Positions 45,901-55,225 of a stretch of 64,000 bases of DNA are shown piece by piece (the first letter of the stretch is position 1; each line of letters opens with the position of its first letter). The notes under the pieces are model-generated. The model did not search any database, had not been told where the DNA came from, and was given only the letters and a program-made list of their open reading frames with translations. The stretch is from the NCBI GenBank assembly GCA_026413225.1, contig JAPMTP010000094.1:62001-126000 (forward strand), in the 5' to 3' direction. The stretch is from Otis tarda. Its lineage: Eukaryota; Chordata; Aves; Otidiformes; Otididae. Both the position numbers and the translations under genes were made by a program.

Positions 45901-48900
45901 TCCTGTACGGCAAGGGTGGCAGAGGGCGTGCCAGCGAGGAAGGCTGAGTGCCAGGCGGTGACTCGGAGCCTGATGCTGAGCGGGCCGTAGCGCCTGCCCT
46001 GGTGCGCACGTCGCGATGGGGAGGGGAAGCGCCGGGCGCCAGAGGTGCAGCCCAGCACAGCTGTTGTTTGAGAGCAAATGGCGGGGCGACAGCGGCCAGA
46101 GCCGAGCGGGGAGCTTGCAGCAGTGGGCAGGGTGGGATGAAGGGCCTCCCTTCTCCTGAGTGTCTGGATGTTTGGGGCGGTGCAGCAAGCAAGGGAACCG
46201 CGGGGGTCTGTGTGCAGGGGTGTAGCGCAGAAGAGAATCACGCATGCCATCGGTAGAACATCGTCGGTAGAGCACTGTCCCAGGTTGCCCAGAGATGTGG
46301 TGGATGCCCCATCCCTGGAAATGTTCCAGGCCAGGTTGGCCGGGGCTCTGAGCAACCTGGTCTGGTTGGAGATGTCCCTGCTCCTTGCGGGGGGGTTGGG
46401 CTGGATGGCTTTTAAAGGTCCCTTCCAAGCCAAACCATTCTCTCATTCTGTGATCACGTAGAAAGGCAGGCCACCGAGCGGATCGGTGTGCCTGTGTCCA
46501 AGACAATAAAATCCTCTGCAGTGGCGCCAAGTGCCAGAGAAAAACGCTGAGGGGGCCCCTGAGAGCCACGCGCCGTCCCTCTCCCAGCTCTCCGCAGCGT
46601 TTGCAGGGCTGATGCCCTTGGCGGCGTGAGGCCGGCACAGGGGACCACGGAAGGGGTCTCTGCTGCCGCTCCTCTACCCCACCAGTCTGCCAAGAGGCTG
46701 TGGGGAGAGACACCCCACGGGCTTGGCTCTTGGCACCTGCTGAGGGACCGGCGTCTTTCAGCGTGGCGGTGTCTAAGCCGGGGTCAAGCTGAGCTCGTGT
46801 TGAGCCGGAGGCGATTTGGGCAAGAACTGACTGGGCTGCTTCTTCCTGCAGCCGGTGTCGGCCTTGGTCAACCTGGGCATGAGGTGCCGAGGCCAGAGGC
46901 ACGAGGAAACAATCCAGCGCCAAAAAGCAAGCATGGACGAGCTCCGGGGCAGACTGAAGATGGTGGAGGAGAGTCAGTCCTCAGGTAAGTGAGGCTGTCA
47001 CGGCTGTAGGGGGAAGAGGCATCCGTTAGGGCCTGACAGGCATGGTGGAGCCCGTAACGCGGAGGAGGGGGCAATGGGCCGTGCCAGGGGCACAGGCTCC
47101 TCACGTGCATGGGGCTCAGGCTGTTCCCGTGCAAAGGCAGCTCTCCCGTGCATGGTAGTGTGCGCAGGTGCTAGGAAAGCGTTGCAGAAGAAAAAGTGCC
47201 AGGCTTCAGAAAAGTGCTTGGTGCTGTGTGAGGAGGTGGCGTTGGCAGGAGGCGGCCGGCAAAGGGCTTGGCAGCAGGAGCTGCTGCGCAGTGGGAGCCA
47301 GCAGCGAGCAGGCGCCCGGCGCTGTGCGTGAGGGCTCCCACGCTCGGCTGCGCTCCTCGAGGCAAGCGAGAGCAGCCAGCGCCTCAAGGAACGGAGCCGT
47401 GGGTCTCGTAAAGCCTTGGGATTAGCGTGCGGTGTGAGAGTCCTCTGCCAGCCCTGGGCCATTCTCTTTCGGTCCCTCTCCCTCGAGTCTCTCCCTGTAC
47501 GGAGAGCAGTGTGGACAAGCGGTGCCATCGCTGGTAGAAGCTCCCAAGCAGAGGAGCAGCGAGAGGTGCAATCTCCGACTTGTCCCCCAGGGAAGTAGGG
47601 TTGCATCCTAAATATGTAGAGAAAGCAATGGCCAGACGCTCGGGTAGCGATATCTGCAGGGCGGGCGTGTGGGGGCTGTTTTCCGTAGCCTGTGCCCGTC
47701 TCCGAGCCCGGGCAACCCGGCGAGGCTCCAAGGGGCCGAGCTGGGAAGGCGCAGCGTGTCGTACGGAGAGTGGCACATGGCGGTGGGTGTTTGTTTGCCT
47801 CCAGCTGGCGAGAAGAAGGGTTCGGAGCCGCGAGTGGTCCTGGTGAAAGACTTGCCAGGGAACATAGTGCGAAAAACAGGTCTTGTGAAGCAGCCAGCAC
47901 CGGTGCCAGGAACAGTACCAAAGACCGCCAAGGTGAGAAGGCAGGGCGTGGTTTATGGCGCCTGCGGCCTCGGTGGGAAAGCCAGGATGCCTGGAGCTGG
48001 CTGGGGTGGGAGGCTGCGGACCGCAGCGTGGCCAGGGCAGCCTGTCCCGTGCAGCGGAAGGCAGGCGCACAAGGCAGCTCAGCCCAGCGCCAGGCAGTGC
48101 GGTGGCTCCATTGCTCTTTCCCTGTCTGCGCAGGCTCCTGACGCCGTTCCTCACGAGGGCTCGTGCGAGGCTGCTGATGGGGCGATGAGCTCGGAGGCGG
48201 CTAAGGCAGCGGAGCTCAGCGAGAAGACGGTAGGTCAGCGACAGACGTGTAGAAACGGTACCCAGCGCTCGTAGAGGGGAGGGTGGTTTCAAACGCATTT
48301 CCGAAGTGAGCGATGGGCGCAAGGGCTCTTGCGGGAACGTGGGTGAGGCCAAAGTGTGGATGGCAGGTCCCGGGGCACGCCGGGCGTCTGCCGGGGCGTC
48401 TGGGGATGCCCGGACACGCAACAGTGCATCCTTCTCCCCTTCCCATCTCAGCTCCCTGGGGCTGTTACCCTCAGGGAGTTGGGGCTGATCCTTGAGGAGA
48501 GGGTGAGGAGATCCGTGAGGACAGAGCCCCTCTGAGAAGCTCGCCCAGGGAAAGCACGCGTGAAAAGTAGACAAAGCGGGAAGGGCAGCGCAGCAGGTTC
48601 CTCGCGGCATTGTCTGTCTCCCTCAGTGGAGCAGAAGGAGAGCAGGTGGCTGAGCAGGGTGATGGTAGGTGGCAGAGGAATTGGCAGCCGAGGAAATAAT
48701 GCATTCCCGGGGCTTTCCGCAGTACCTTGACATCATTAGTGCTCTGGCAAGTCTGATGAAGATGAAGGAGCTGTCAGGAACGCGGTCTCTGAAGCAGCTC
48801 CCTCAGGAGGAAAGGGAACAAGCGGGGCTGCAGAGGCAGAAACACCTGGAGCAGCTGTTGGAAAAGCTCAAGAGCCTCCAGAGCTGCATGGAGAAGAGAG

Positions 48901-49601
48901 AAGAAACGATGAAGCTCCGTGAGAGCAAGAGGTAGCAGAGAGGCCGGGTGGCTGTGGGTGGCCGCGGGTCCGAGTGAGCCAAGGTCCTGGGCTGCAAAGC
49001 GAGGGGAAACTCGGGGGAAGGAGCGGTGCAGCCTCGCGGCAGCGATACACGCCTGGTTGTGCCGCTGCCCGGGACTGGTCACGTGTTGGTGTGGTCCCAC
49101 CAAGAATTGTGAGGAGAAGCAGGGAGACGTGGTCTGGGTGCCTCGCAGGGCCCAGCGCAGTCAGGCAGTGGCAGAGTGGGGGACCCTTGGCAAATTCCCT
49201 GGTGCGGGGGGGCCGGCCCCAGGGAGAGCGGCGGCATCGGCTGGGGTGGAGGGCCGGTGTGAGCGGGACGGAGCCAGGCGTGGGAGCCGATGGGAAGGGC
49301 TGTCCAGGGCACGAGGAATGGGCACAGGGAAAGTGCCTGCTGAAGTTTTTGCCGGTGCGTGCGAGGCGCTTGCTGCTCCGCTGTCCTTCAGCGTCACCCC
49401 ATGGGGTGGGGAGGGTCCTAGGAGGGGTGCAAGTGCAGAGGCCAGCTGTGTTTTGGGGGGTTGACGCGGTGACGGACGCTTTTCCCTCCCGTTTTGCGCA
49501 GGCTGAAAGAAGCGTCCCTGCAAGCCCAGAAGCCTGTCCGCGTGGGCAAGCAGAAGGCCAGAGGGCCCACAGCAGAACCTGCCAAGAGAGGAGGCGCGTA
49601 G
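30723..49601 (+). CDS. FHAD1: FHAD1-like, forkhead-associated domain coiled-coil protein (copy B, intact)
   Basis: Twenty-seven exons join in phase into 1201 codons plus stop: 30723-30818, 31016-31204, 32640-32910, 33767-33858, 34145-34375, 35821-35938, 36531-36661, 37951-38016, 38412-38516, 38644-38751, 38991-39074, 39451-39603, 39990-40185, 40648-40718, 41034-41171, 42067-42174, 42381-42470, 42600-42825, 43339-43420, 43805-43920, 44756-44915, 45261-45369, 46852-46984, 47805-47932, 48134-48229, 48723-48931, 49502-49601. Residues 1-95 form the FHA domain (TIGRHEG, DFNSRCGTFVNG, GDILRFG). A serine/proline-rich linker follows, then almost continuous coiled coil (DAVIRDLHDEI, TLEEEVATLKGKM, SRMSDLRG-like RARMSDLRG). 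The family binds phosphothreonine peptides and is associated with ciliated and testicular cells. Human FHAD1 is about 1412 residues. The last exon shares its first 24 bases with the orphan exon at 27247 and then changes to a basic tail ending GGA and TAG. Confidence 0.92.
46255..46460 (+). mobile_element. CR1 LINE 3' end in an FHAD1 intron
   Basis: CAGGTTGCCCAGAGATGTGG, GATGCCCCATCCCTGGAAAT and GGGTTGGGCTGGATGGCTTT, then TTAAAGGTCCCTTCC, are the standard CR1 3' end, here on the plus strand with a weak CATTCTCTCATTCTGTGAT tail. It is about 200 bases, 5'-truncated, in the intron between 45369 and 46852. Confidence 0.93.
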
Positions 49602-50939
49602 GAGGGGGCCGCATGTGGGCCTTTGGAAGGTGAAGGCCTACAGCAGGCATGGCCCATTATGCTGTGGACTCCAGTTTTGGATGCAGAACGAGGTGTGGGT
49701 TTTTTTTGAGGAGTCTCGTAGGTTCTTGGGCCCGTTGGCGTGACTGTAGTGCGTGTAGGACCTTGGTTTTCTGTAGTAGTGCGGTTTTTGTTGTTAGAAA
49801 AGGTTGAGTTACTGTAGCCTGCTGTGGTTTTTTTTGTGTGTGTGTGCGTGTATGTACAGAATTGTCCCCGTATGAGTGCAAATCCCGTGACCCCCGGTCC
49901 CCACGGCATCCCAGGGAAGCTGGAGCCTAGGGCATGTGGGAAACGTGGGACGTGGGATGCCAGGAATGCTGGAACGAGCTGCCCTGTGGTGCTGGGAAGG
50001 GAGGAAGAGAAGCTGCGTGGGCCGTGCCCTTGTGTTACAGCGGCCGGGTGAGAGGAGAGCCAAGTCCCGGTCGGCGGGGATGCGGCACTGACGCGGGCTC
50101 ACTCGCCCGCCGTCACCATCAGATGCAGCCCTGCCGCCAGCGTTTGCGTTCCCGAGGGCGAGAGCAGCCCCTGGTTTCTGGGGAGCAGCGGCGTTTTGGG
50201 GAGGGGGTCTGTGCGTGGAGCGGGCAGCTCGAGCGCACGTGGCCCCTGCAGCCGCTCTGCCCTCGCATCGCGCGGAGCAGGCTGTGCCGAGGCCTCTGCA
50301 GCTCCTTTCGGCCGAGGCTACTGTGGGTGCGAGCGCAGCCCCGGCGGGGGATTTGAGAGTTTTTTGGTTTTTTTTTTTCTTTTTAATGGGATGAAAAAGC
50401 CTAAAAGCAGCACAGAGGGGCTGCGGCGTGCTGACACAGAAACCGCAGCGTCCGCGGGCGCATTTTCTGGCAGGGCTCCCCAGGGGCACCCAGGGGTGTG
50501 CGATGGCCGGTGCCCGATGCCCAGGTTTGAGCAGGGGGCGAGCGACCGTGCCGCAGGGTCTGGTTATGGATGCGTCCCATGTTTCCCCTCTCAGATCTGG
50601 CAGGGGCTCCCCTCCATGGGCTGGCCTGGGCTGATTTTGGGGACAAGGCGCATCCTTGTGCGCCCACATAGGGTGACCCTTGTTCTGCGGGCACCATCTG
50701 GGGCTGCAAGGGATGGTTTGGGATGGGCACTGCCTGCATCCCACCCTGGGCCCCCCGCCCCGTCGCTGAGGGATGCAGCCGGGAGGGGGGCGCAGGGGTC
50801 TGTGAATGCGTTGAGGCGGGGCTGGAGAAGGCCGTGATCCCAAGGGATGGCAGCAGCATCCCTGGGAGAGCCCCGGGGCTGCGGGGGGAGGCGGGGGGGT
50901 GGGCGCAGGCGGGGCGGGGGGCGCGGGCATCCTGACAGC
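49602..50939. other. FHAD1 3' flank and EFHD2 upstream CpG-rich region
   Basis: A short GT-rich run lies near 49827-49855 and a T-run at 50371-50380. The region becomes strongly GC- and CpG-rich towards 50940, as expected of the EFHD2 promoter. No further gene was recognised; the long open frames here are GC-driven. Confidence 0.55.
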
Positions 50940-51123
50940 ATGGCGGCAGCGGAGGAGCTGGCGGGGCCGGGCGGCGGAACCCGGAGCGGGAGTGCGGAGC
51001 CCAGTGGGACGGCTGGGGGGCGAGGGCTCGCCCGGGGGGGTGGCCGGCGGGTGTTCAGCCCCGCGGGGAGTTCCGGGAGTTCGGCCCGCGGCAGCTGCAC
51101 ACCATGGAGCGGCTCTTCCGACA
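50940..51123 (+). CDS. EFHD2: EFHD2-like, first coding exon only
   Basis: The ATG at 50940 opens MAAAEELAGPGGG and runs to GGRRVFSP. After a G-run at 51065-51068 the family sequence continues one frame over as GEFREFGPRQLHTMERLFRQ, matching the EFHD2 segment RRVFNPYTEFKEF...MEKMFKQ just before the first EF-hand. The donor is CA|GTGAGT at 51124. One G fewer than expected in the run explains the frame change; it could be a consensus error or a real lesion. EFHD2 (swiprosin-1) is a calcium-binding actin regulator and the downstream neighbour of FHAD1 in human. The EF-hand exons are not in the window. It could instead be the close paralogue EFHD1, but synteny favours EFHD2. Confidence 0.78.
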
Positions 51124-51159
51124 GTGAGTGCAGGGGGGGGACTGCGGGGGGAGCCCCCC

Positions 51160-51935
51160 TCCATCCGGGCAGGAGGGACCCCCAGGACCCCCGACCTTAG
51201 GGGAAGTACCCCCAGCCCCCTCCCAGTTCCTAGCAGGAGGGATCCCCCCCGTTTCCTGCAGGAAAGACCCTCAGGCTTCTTGTAGAAGGGACCCCCATAT
51301 TTTGCAGGAGGGACCCCCAGGACCCCCCCAGCTGAAGGGACCCCGCTATTTCTTGCAGGACGACCCCCAGGTCCTCCCCAGTTCCTTGCAGGAGAGACCC
51401 CCCCCATTCCTTGCAGGAACGACTTGGGGGATCCCCCACAGCTCCTTGCAGGAGGGACCCCGTCACTTTTTGCAGGAAGGACCCCCAGCACCTCCCCAGC
51501 TCCTTGCAGGAGGTCCCCCCTCCCATTTCTAGCAGGAAGAATCCCCCCATTCCTTGCAGAAAGGACCTGCAGGACCCTCCCCAGCTCCTTGCAGGAGAGA
51601 CTCCCCCATATTTTGCAGAAGGACCCCCAGATCCCCCCCAGGCTCCCTGCAGGAGGGAACCCCCATATCTAGCAGGAGGCACCCCCCATTCTTTGTAGGA
51701 AGGACCCCCGGGATCTCTCCAGCTCCTTGCAAGGGGGACCCCCTAAATCTTTGCAGGAGGGGTCCCCCGCAGGCTCCTTGCAGCCCCTTCCCCCCTTCTG
51801 TGCAGGGGGACCCCCCTAGGACTCCCCCAGCTCCTTGCAGGAGGCTTCCCCACCACCCCAGCCTTTTGCAGGAGGGATGGCTGGGACACCCCCCCACCCA
51901 GGCTCCTTGCGGGAGGGATCCCCTGGCACGCGGAG
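51160..51935. repeat. C-rich minisatellite in the first EFHD2 intron
   Basis: Units of about 30-35 bases and their doubles have the form CCAGCTCCTTGCAGGAGGGACCCCC with variants. More than 20 units are visible between 51170 and 51930. Strand bias is strong (C and pyrimidine on plus), so it may form non-B structure and be unstable or hard to assemble. Confidence 0.88.
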
Positions 51936-51954
51936 AAAGAGACTCCACATCCCA

Positions 51955-52540
51955 GAAGGTTGTAAAGTAGGTGTACTTTATTTCCGACGCACCGGGCGCA
52001 CAGGGGATCGCTTCCCAAAAAGGTGCGCGCCTGTGTCAGTGGACCTTTCTGTATTCATACACAGGAGCGTTTACATATTCATAAGGATTGCGAAACCCCG
52101 ATACAATTCATAACCTTCCCCGAAAAGGCGGACCCATTCCTGGAACTCGTTTCCCTGGTCCGCGCCCCGGCCTCCTCCTTGTTGCGCCTGCGCCGTGACG
52201 TCTGGTGGTCGCGCGCGGGGGTCTTTGGGGGTGAAGGCCGCGAGGAAGAGGAGGTGACACTTTTTACCTCTGGGCCTCGGTGTGCCATTAAGTGCTCACG
52301 GCAGCTGGCTGTTGTCCAGCCGTGCTCCGGATGTTTCGCCAGGAGCTTGTTTGTTCCACATTTCTCCTGCCGTCCTTGTCAGTTTGAGTAATATCTCCCT
52401 TCCCCGTGACCAGTTGTGTGTACTTACACCCTGTCAGATGAAATAAGCTACACATTTTACCATCTGTTGTCAAAGATCATCCTTAATTATCGTGCTGCTA
52501 TTGTCGGTGTTTTCCGTCCCCATCCCAACGGGGCACTGAC
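51955..52540 (-). mobile_element. Probable LTR of an endogenous retrovirus (fossil)
   Basis: Read on the minus strand, a body of about 500 bases leads to GGAAATAAAGTACACCTACT near 51985-51965, an AATAAA followed by a short tail ending near AGTCTCTTTCTCCGCG. That layout is typical of an avian LTR. No internal genes are attached and the exact ends are not clear, so it is probably a solo element. Confidence 0.45.
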
Positions 52541-52769
52541 TCTGTGTGCGGCGGGGGCTCCCGTGCAGATGGGGGGTTCCAGAGCACGGGGGCGGGCAGA
52601 GGGAGAGGAGACAAAGGGGGGCAGCGGGGAGGGATGAAGAGGGGCCCCGGGCCTGGGCCAGGCGCAGCTCAGCCTCGGGGCAGCCCCACCTGCGCCATGG
52701 CACCGCTGGGCCCGGCTCCGGCAGAGCCCGCCTTCTGCTCACCTCGCTCTTCACTGGCATAGGCTGGGA

Positions 52770-53150
52770 GGGCTGTCCGTCTCCTCCTCTGAGGCGATGC
52801 TGCCTCTGATTGGCCCCTGGGTAGTCAGGCTGCTGGGCTGCAGAGCCCGCCCTTCTCTGAGGGGATGACCTCTGATTGGCGGCCTCAGCTGTCACTCTAC
52901 CCAGGTGAGGTGCCCGCCCTGCGCTGATGGGATCCTGCCTCGGATTGGTCCCCTGGGCCGTCACTCCGCTCTGGTTTGGGCCTGCCCTGAGGGTGATCTG
53001 GCTCTGATTGGCCGCCAGCTGGTGGGGCTGCTGGGCTGCAGTGCCCGCCCTTCCCTGCAGTGATGCTGCCTCTGATTGGCTGCAGGGGATTTCCCGCTGC
53101 TCCTCCCATGCAATGACTGGTCAGACAGCTTATCAATCACCCGCGTGCCG
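52770..53150 (-). promoter_or_regulatory. Tandem CCAAT-box / GC-box array, right copy
   Basis: On the minus strand CCAATCAGAGG recurs at least three times, with CCAATCAGAGC and CCAATCCGAGG variants, each followed by a GGGCGGGC-type box and CAGCCCAGCAG at about 60-65 base spacing. GTGATTGATAAGCTGTCTGA and the following GACC(A/T)GTCATT bases match 24423-24455 in the left copy. This copy is more regular than the left one. Confidence 0.65.
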
Positions 53151-54595
53151 CTCCCCCAGGAGGCGGGACACCCCGAGCAGCCCTTCGTTTTCTGCGGGGG
53201 CGGGGCCGTGGCGCTGGGGAGAAGGGGTGGGGCCGCGCAGCGTCACGCGGTGGGGGCGGGAGCTGCAGGGCCTGGTGCTGCCACAGCCCCTGCCTGGCCC
53301 TTCCCCAAACCGCTCCGTGCCCGGGATTCCCCGCCCGGGAGAGCAGGGATCCTACAGACTGCTGAGGAGTGCTGGGAAGAGTCACTCCGTGCTGGGAAAG
53401 GATTTGGCACGGTGTCAGGGAAAGCCCTGAGGAACGCACGCCGTGGTACCAAAACGGAGCCCAAATCGGGAACTTTGGGTGGGCACCCTGGTTCACGCTC
53501 TGTTCAGCTATTTCCCGTCAGAAATCGTCTGAAACCCTGTGTCAGCAGCACCCGCTCCTTGGCTCCTCCCGTCTGTCTCAGCAGACGCTCTCCTCAGTCA
53601 GGAGTTGCAAACCGGGACAATCGGCCTCGGGACTGGACTGGCCCTGCCCAGAGCGCAGAGCTGTCGCGGGGAGATCAGCAGCGTTTGCACCGCGGGCTGG
53701 CGGGCGCCCGAGCGGGGCCAAACGCACTCGGCAGCACGGCGGTGGGTGAAGCGGTCACGAGACAAACGGTCTGGAAAACGAGAAGGGAAAGTACAGATGT
53801 GGCCCCTGCCCCGCTCTGTCAGCTGCAGGAATCCTTACGCCTGGAATACGTCTGCTACCGTGAATAAAGCCCTGCATGCTCTAGCACCTCAGCAAGGTGC
53901 TGCTCGGCATCGCTGTCATGAAGAACTTCTTCCAGGGCCTTGCTGTGGCCTTGACCTGGCACAGACACGCCCAGAAAAATGTGCTTGCGGCAGACTGTAC
54001 TAAAACCCAGATCCGTCAGGGCCGAGAGGGCTCACTGCAAACGGGAAATGCTCTCTCCTCTGCTGAAGTGCGGTTGAGGCGACTGAACTTAGGTCTTCGT
54101 TCTAGGGTTGATTTTAAGTTCCATCTTAATGGAAATTCTAAGTTTAGAGTACCTTTTCAGCTTAAATTCCCCTTCCTTTCCCTAGCTTAACAAGAAAGGG
54201 GGGATGCAAAGAAGGGTTTGTAAGGCAAGTATGGACCTTCCAGCTGTTTCCTTGAGTTTTCTGGCAAATAAATCTCTTGGGAGATGAAGCTGTAGTCACA
54301 TGATTCCAAACACCACTACTCATCATGCTTTTTAGGCTTGACTGACTCTCCCCGATGAGCGCGCTGTTGGCAAACAGTGCGGCATTCTCGCTCGGGGCTG
54401 GAGGGGCCGGTCTCACCCCCCTGGGCCCTCTGCCTCTGGAGTTCGGGGCAGGGCGGGACCAGCGTCTCCAGCCGGGCAGAAAAGCTTTCTGAGCAGCGGA
54501 GAGAAGCGGAGCTCAGAGTGGGGACTGAAGCTGCCGTCACAGACAGCAATGTCCTGTCTGAAGGGAGGTTTGCTGTCTCCTCTGCTGCCTCCTGG
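53151..54595. other. Spacer between the CCAAT array and the inverted-repeat arm; no gene supported
   Basis: GC-rich to 53760, then AT-richer, with GTGAATAAAGCCC near 53860 and GCAAATAAATCTC near 54264 as possible polyadenylation signals on the plus strand. A purine tract followed by GGGGGGATG lies near 54193. This could be retroelement debris, but no family was recognised. Confidence 0.4.
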
Positions 54596-55225
54596 AAAAG
54601 AGCGCTCTGGGGCACTCAGAACCCTGGGCTCTGTTTGCCCCTTACGTACAGACGTGTGTGACCCATCCAGCCTTCTTCAAAGGGAAGCTGTGCGTAGAAC
54701 AATTTATACTCGCCAGCATTTTTAAACTGGAATTTAAGCTGCAGACTATTTGAAGGAGAAGATATCCACTGCACCTTGAATTGAGACAGACAGATGCAAG
54801 TGTCATGATTTCATTTTACAGCAATAAAAGGACACACAGGTTGGGAGCTGGGAGATTAATTTTGCTTGCTGGAATTCAGTCTCAGACACAGAAGCATTAA
54901 AAGGAATCAGGTTTTTTATAATCCCTTGTCAGGACAAAATACTCCTTTCCATAGAAATCTGGCCACCGTGTGCTGTAGGCAGGCCAAACTGCGCGTTCCC
55001 CCGCTACTAACGTCTTCACATTCAGTGATTTAACGACAGTTAGCACAACCTGCACGTTTTTACAGCTGACTGTGTCCTTTCAACATACAAATTGTAACAT
55101 CAGCCTTATGCAGAACACATTACTGAAGGCAGTTGTGGTTTTTTTTGTTAAGTAGAATTGTTCAGATGTTTTTATGACACACTGGTCCAGACTAAGGAGG
55201 GTCTAAGGGAGTGACTGTCGGTTAT
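54596..55225. repeat. Dispersed 0.6 kb repeat, copy 2
   Basis: It sits in the 3' flank of the minus-strand RBBP6-like gene and is the direct-repeat partner of 61137-61772. It is the counterpart of copy 1 through the inverted repeat. Confidence 0.8.

Noticed and set aside
49809-51491. Minus-strand open frame of 560 codons
   Set aside because: It crosses the EFHD2 CpG island and the C-rich minisatellite. Length comes from GC content and repeat periodicity.
51160-51935. CRISPR-like regular repeats
   Set aside because: Units are contiguous and degenerate with no unique spacers, in a vertebrate intron. This is a minisatellite.
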